Shown here piece by piece: positions 19,652 through 22,500 of a DNA stretch of 22,500 nt. The position numbers and the translations under genes were made by a program. A model generated the notes under the pieces. The model was not told the DNA's origin. It saw nothing but the letters and a program-made list of their open reading frames with translations, and ran no database searches. Each line of letters starts with the position of its first letter. Positions within the stretch are counted from its first letter, which is position 1. Source of the stretch: Glandiceps talaboti (lineage: Eukaryota > Hemichordata > Enteropneusta > Spengelidae); the NCBI RefSeq assembly GCF_964340395.1, contig NC_135571.1, positions 5,660,453 to 5,682,952 on the forward strand, read 5' to 3'.

Positions 19652-19705
19652 TAATACGATGAACCATAGACCCTCCGGAGGGTCTATGGGTGAACGGGGT
19701 TATTA
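19652..19705. repeat. 26-bp perfect palindrome within a longer inverted repeat
   Basis: CCATAGACCCTCC (19664-19676) is followed directly by its exact complement (19677-19689), with no loop. Outside it, TAATA near 19652 and TTATTA ending near 19705 extend an imperfect inverted arrangement. No flanking duplication was found. Confidence 0.85.
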
Positions 19706-20254
19706 AGTGTTGTATGAGTGTATGACATGTTTGTATGCACATAGTTAGTCATTCAGTGTACATAAGAGTTGTCGTAAAAATCTTTGCAATAACAGTACTA
19801 GTTGCAAACATCTTTGCATAACATTGTAAAAACCTTTCCAATAACTATGTCCATCAGTACTACATTTTTTCATGAGTGGATCATAGATTTAACAGCTTTC
19901 CATACTTTTCACCAGCTTCATACATAACCATGTCATAAAAATTCAACCATTAAATTACCATGATAAAACAACGTATAGATACTCCAATACTGAGTTCTCT
20001 AACTTATAATTTTGCACTTTATATAATTTTAAATTAAAATAAATGTTAATATAAGGCCCATTTTATTATTCTTAGGAATATATTTCATCATTTATTACAT
20101 TTCCTAAGACTTAACAGAAAAGTCTGTTATACTCAATTACGCCTGAACGACTTTTCAGTCGTAGACACAATTTTTGTATCGAAAAATGGTACTGCAAATT
20201 CAAAGCTATTCACGGGAATATTATGGTAACTCTTGCGTTGGGTCACAGGCAAAA
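19706..20254. other. AT-rich gene-free stretch
   Basis: Contains repeated CTTTGCAATAAC / CTTTGCATAACA / CTTTCCAATAAC phrases at about 19780-19845, suggesting a short degenerate repeat of about 30 bp. No gene or other feature is supported. Confidence 0.4.
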
Positions 20255-20518
20255 TATTTCACCTTTTAAAAGTTACCTGAAAATTACGCCACTTTATTTG
20301 GTTGGAATCGATGTCAGGATAAACATATGCAAAATGCCCCCCTTTGAATTCACTTCAGAAAAAAATATCAGTATTTGTGACTTTTTTTGGCGGGAAGCGA
20401 CGCCGGGTTAGCCGAAACATTCACAATATTTCACTTTTCATGAATGCTCTGCAGCAATATTAGAATTTGTGTTATTTTATTTGGCGGGAATCGACATCAA
20501 GCTAAACATGCCCGAGGC
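20255..20518. repeat. Three-copy ~90-bp degenerate tandem repeat with E2F-like sites
   Basis: The core TTGG(T/C)(T/G)GGAA(T/G)CGA recurs at 20298, 20387 and 20481 (offsets 89 and 94), each followed by an AAACAT or GAAACATT-like phrase. Copies two and three contain TTTGGCGGGAA, the E2F consensus; copy one has decayed to TTTGGTTGGAA. Confidence 0.6.
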
Positions 20519-20696
20519 AATCATGTAATTAATCGGAGTATAGCAGGAACGGAAGAATTATTTCCCAAATGAGGTACGAAGCATACGTTTACACAAGCAA
20601 CCGTAACGACAACAGTATTGCGTAAAATGTATAGCATGTATGAATACCTGAGAGCTATAGCCTGCCACCTCGTTGTCACCATAAAAGATTGCGTTC

Positions 20697-20862
20697 GGTC
20701 GTATTAACGCGGGGAAATGAAAAAAATGAACCGGGTGTTACGGTAGTGTTAATATGGGGTTACAGAAACATTGGTCGTATTAATAAACACACTGGAAAAC
20801 GACAAAAATGAACCCGGTGGTTAGCTCTAGAAAGTTTACAGTGGTGCTAATGTCAGGACGTG
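20697..20862. repeat. Two-copy ~76-81 bp degenerate tandem repeat
   Basis: GGTCGTATTAA occurs at 20697 and 20773 (offset 76). AAAAATGAAC plus a CCGGGTG/CCCGGTGG phrase follows in both, then GTGTTAAT versus GTGCTAAT. Small insertions change the spacing within the unit. Confidence 0.55.
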
Positions 20863-21067
20863 AAGATAAAAACACGGTCTCCGTTTTAATGTTATGAATT
20901 GCAACAATGCGATTCATCCCTATACAGTGATTCTGGACAGAAAACATGCGGCTTCCCGCATTACTTCACTATCTTTTTAAACATAATTGAAACCTGGCTT
21001 GTTTGTTGATTCGCGTCATTTCCAAACAGCTCCCAGCTAGATGCGGCTTTACAGGTCCAAAATATGC

Positions 21068-21937
21068 GTTACCTAGGCAACGAATACTAACATAAACCTT
21101 TTCTCATTTAATTCTCACCAGATTTACATACCCAATACCGTAACACAATATTAAAACAAGGTTCTGTAATTGATTTTCAAAGATTCTCTCTTTACAATTT
21201 AGGAGATAAAACTCAATCCCAGCCCGAAGGCTAAGCAATCCGAGTTAATGCGATATCTACCCGCACAAATAACTGGATTGCCATGGAAACACGTGTTGGT
21301 ATCATATAAACAGCTGAATAATGCCAAATTGAATTTCAAATCATACTTGTAGGCTCTCTAGGTAGGATTGTGATCACTTAATATTGAAATTGCTACACAT
21401 GGTTATTCATTATCTCAGAAAGCATATAATACATATTTCATTAAAAATGTATTTATGTCTGATCATTTACAAATTAGCCCTATTCAAGTTGAAACGATAC
21501 ATTAAAAATTTAGAGGTGTCCACGAGGAAAAAGTAATTTTTTACTTTAAATTGAGGCATATATATGCCATATTGCTGACATTTAAAACTAGCATGAACCT
21601 GGTTCGTTAAATATTTCAGAAAGATGCAGCATTTAAAATATGGATACTCTCTTTTGAAAAGACTGATCACGTGATCAATATCTCGAGTACTCGCTATCCT
21701 GTTTTTAATTAGTATTGGAGGATTGTGAATACTAAGGATTGTTATATCTTTGTTGCCATGGTAATACCTTATTATATATTTATAGTTGTGTCGTGCTTTT
21801 ATCCTCAACGCTTTCATTTCAAATTCATCTTGTCCTTTTGAAAAGCTTGTGTCGATGATGGAATTGTGCACGTATCCAGATCATCCCCACGGCGGTTTCT
21901 TAGAGGTCTGACTTGGATATACTCGTTGCTTGGTAAC
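21068..21937. promoter_or_regulatory. Cluster of four RFX X-box-like sites
   Basis: GTTACCTAGGCAAC (21068-21081) matches the RFX consensus GTNRCC-N(0-3)-RGYAAC fully. ATTGCCATGGAAAC (21277-21290, two mismatches) overlaps an ACACGTGT E-box. GTTGCCATGGTAAT (21752-21765, last base off) and GTTGCTTGGTAAC (21925-21937, one mismatch) complete the set. A 14-bp palindrome TGATCACGTGATCA lies at 21664-21677. All lie in the 1.1 kb before the TATA box at 22134. RFX occupancy is inference. Confidence 0.5.
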
Positions 21938-21988
21938 CAATTGACGTCATCGTATTGTAGGGTTTGTTCTTGCATCTCTGATTGGTTT
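21925..21988 (+). promoter_or_regulatory. X-box / CCAAT / CRE / NF-Y module
   Basis: GTTGCTTGGTAAC (21925-21937), CCAAT (21937-21941) and TGACGTCA (21942-21949) are directly abutting. CTGATTGG (21979-21986, inverted CCAAT) follows 29 bp after the CRE. The set RFX, CREB and NF-Y is the one that assembles on the X-Y boxes of vertebrate MHC class II promoters; here the X-to-Y gap is longer. The module lies about 150-190 bp before the TATA box. Confidence 0.5.
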
Positions 21989-22133
21989 CATTAGGTATGA
22001 TCCCGGGAAATCGTTAGTTATAGGTTTTATTTGACTTGACGTACTATACGTAAATTAGTACGTGTGTATTGGCGACTCATCCTTCGTTAGTCATTAACGT
22101 TTACCGTGAAAGGTGTCTAGTACCCAAGGTAGG

Positions 22134-22169
22134 TATAAAACACATACCATGTTTCGAAGACCTCAGTAT
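22134..22169 (+). promoter_or_regulatory. TATA box plus initiator core promoter
   Basis: TATAAAA at 22134-22140 and TCAGTATT at 22163-22170, placing the presumed +1 A at 22165. The distance from the first T of the TATA box to +1 is 31 bp, the canonical spacing for RNA polymerase II. The X-box/CRE module lies upstream on the same strand. Confidence 0.6.
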
Positions 22170-22234
22170 TCATTTGTCTCAACAATATTACTGTTTCTAG
22201 GTTCTTGATTCTTCGAGTATCGTTTCCCGTTCTT
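22165..22234 (+). other. Probable 5' UTR exon with GTAAGT donor
   Basis: 70 nt with no ATG on the plus strand, ending TTCTT before GTAAGTAG at 22235, an excellent 5' splice site. A perfect TACTAAC branch-type sequence lies at 22251-22257. The matching acceptor is uncertain: 22283-22284 (CGAG, 28 nt after the branch A, intron only 50 bp) or 22344-22345 (TTGACAG, with a poor pyrimidine tract). Confidence 0.45.
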
Positions 22235-22413
22235 GTAAGTAGCAATTCACTACTAACATCGTGATGTTATATATATTTCCCGAGGATGCTTGCATTAACG
22301 TCTGCATGCAATGAACTACAAATATGTACATATGTATGTTGACAGTCTCTACAAGCGTTAGTTTCGACGGAGCTCAGTGCGAGGACACGGAGCCGATTGT
22401 CAGATCCAAAGCA

Positions 22414-22500
22414 ATGCTTGTTGACAGTGGTCTGTTAGATGAATATTCGTTCACTAATTACAGTAAAAAGTTGAGAACGGAATTATCTGATATGTAAACG
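22414..22500 (+). CDS. Candidate N-terminal coding segment, runs to window edge
   Basis: ATG at 22414 (G at -3) opens 27 codons rich in Leu, Asp, Ser and Tyr, ending with a Lys-Lys-Leu-Arg run. The frame meets TAA at 22495-22497, but a GTAAAC donor overlaps it (GT at 22494-22495), so the exon probably ends at 22493 and the gene continues outside the window. Upstream the same frame stays open to another ATG at 22336, which would count only if the acceptor at 22345 is not used. It lies 250 bp downstream of a well-spaced TATA/initiator promoter. Too short to name. Confidence 0.4.

Noticed and set aside
21467-21871. 134-codon minus-strand frame
   Set aside because: Starts at GTG, is rich in Ile/Lys/Asn/Tyr/Phe as AT-rich DNA would give, has no visible splice or poly(A) support, and overlaps the X-box and E-box region. 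A frame this long is close to what chance allows in a window of this size.

Overview
The window looks like ordinary nuclear DNA from an animal, probably a marine invertebrate. The signs are AT-rich non-coding DNA, long ATGT/ACAT, GACA, GA and TA microsatellites, short non-autonomous transposons, GT-AG style splice signals and AATAAA signals. I cannot place the phylum. There are no operons, ribosome binding sites, CRISPR arrays, rRNA or tRNA genes, and most of the window holds no gene I can support.

Layout. Positions 1-8287 are essentially gene-free. They hold a 26-nt-arm hairpin (1025-1096), a weak ~220-bp duplication (about 2.8-3.2 kb), an ATGT array (6537-6604), an old inverted-repeat region (7066-7598) and a doubled POU-octamer/GCGCGC motif (7631-7687). 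From 8288 to 9082 runs an 800-bp composite of six microsatellite types. A 350-bp MITE (9981-10330) with a TAA target duplication lies just before the one strong gene. That gene is a large terminal exon (10519-12336, + strand, 605 codons, product not recognised), followed by overlapping AATAAA signals 18 nt past the stop. A second composite microsatellite follows at 12793-13135.

From 13150 to 13962 I can assemble a plausible two-exon gene: a type II membrane-like start, a phase-1 intron, an exon carrying an in-frame 63-bp (21-residue) tandem repeat, then a stop and two AATAAA signals. From 14022 to 14429 is a mosaic of TA and ATGT arrays around two unique blocks, one holding a perfect 17-bp inverted repeat. 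Candidate exons of low confidence lie at 14871-14991 (+) and 17758-17996 (-). An 85-bp foldback MITE with a perfect 10-bp target duplication sits at 16656-16740, a 26-bp perfect palindrome at 19664-19689, and degenerate tandem repeats carrying E2F-like sites at about 20.26-20.52 kb.

The last 1.4 kb looks like the upstream region and start of another + strand gene. Four RFX X-box-like sites lie between 21068 and 21937. The last is fused to CCAAT and a perfect CRE, with an NF-Y site 29 bp further on. A TATA box (22134) and initiator (A at 22165) at 31-bp spacing lead to a probable 5' UTR with a good donor (22235). An open frame starting at ATG 22414 runs to the window edge. The genes appear to be independent; I see no evidence that they work together.
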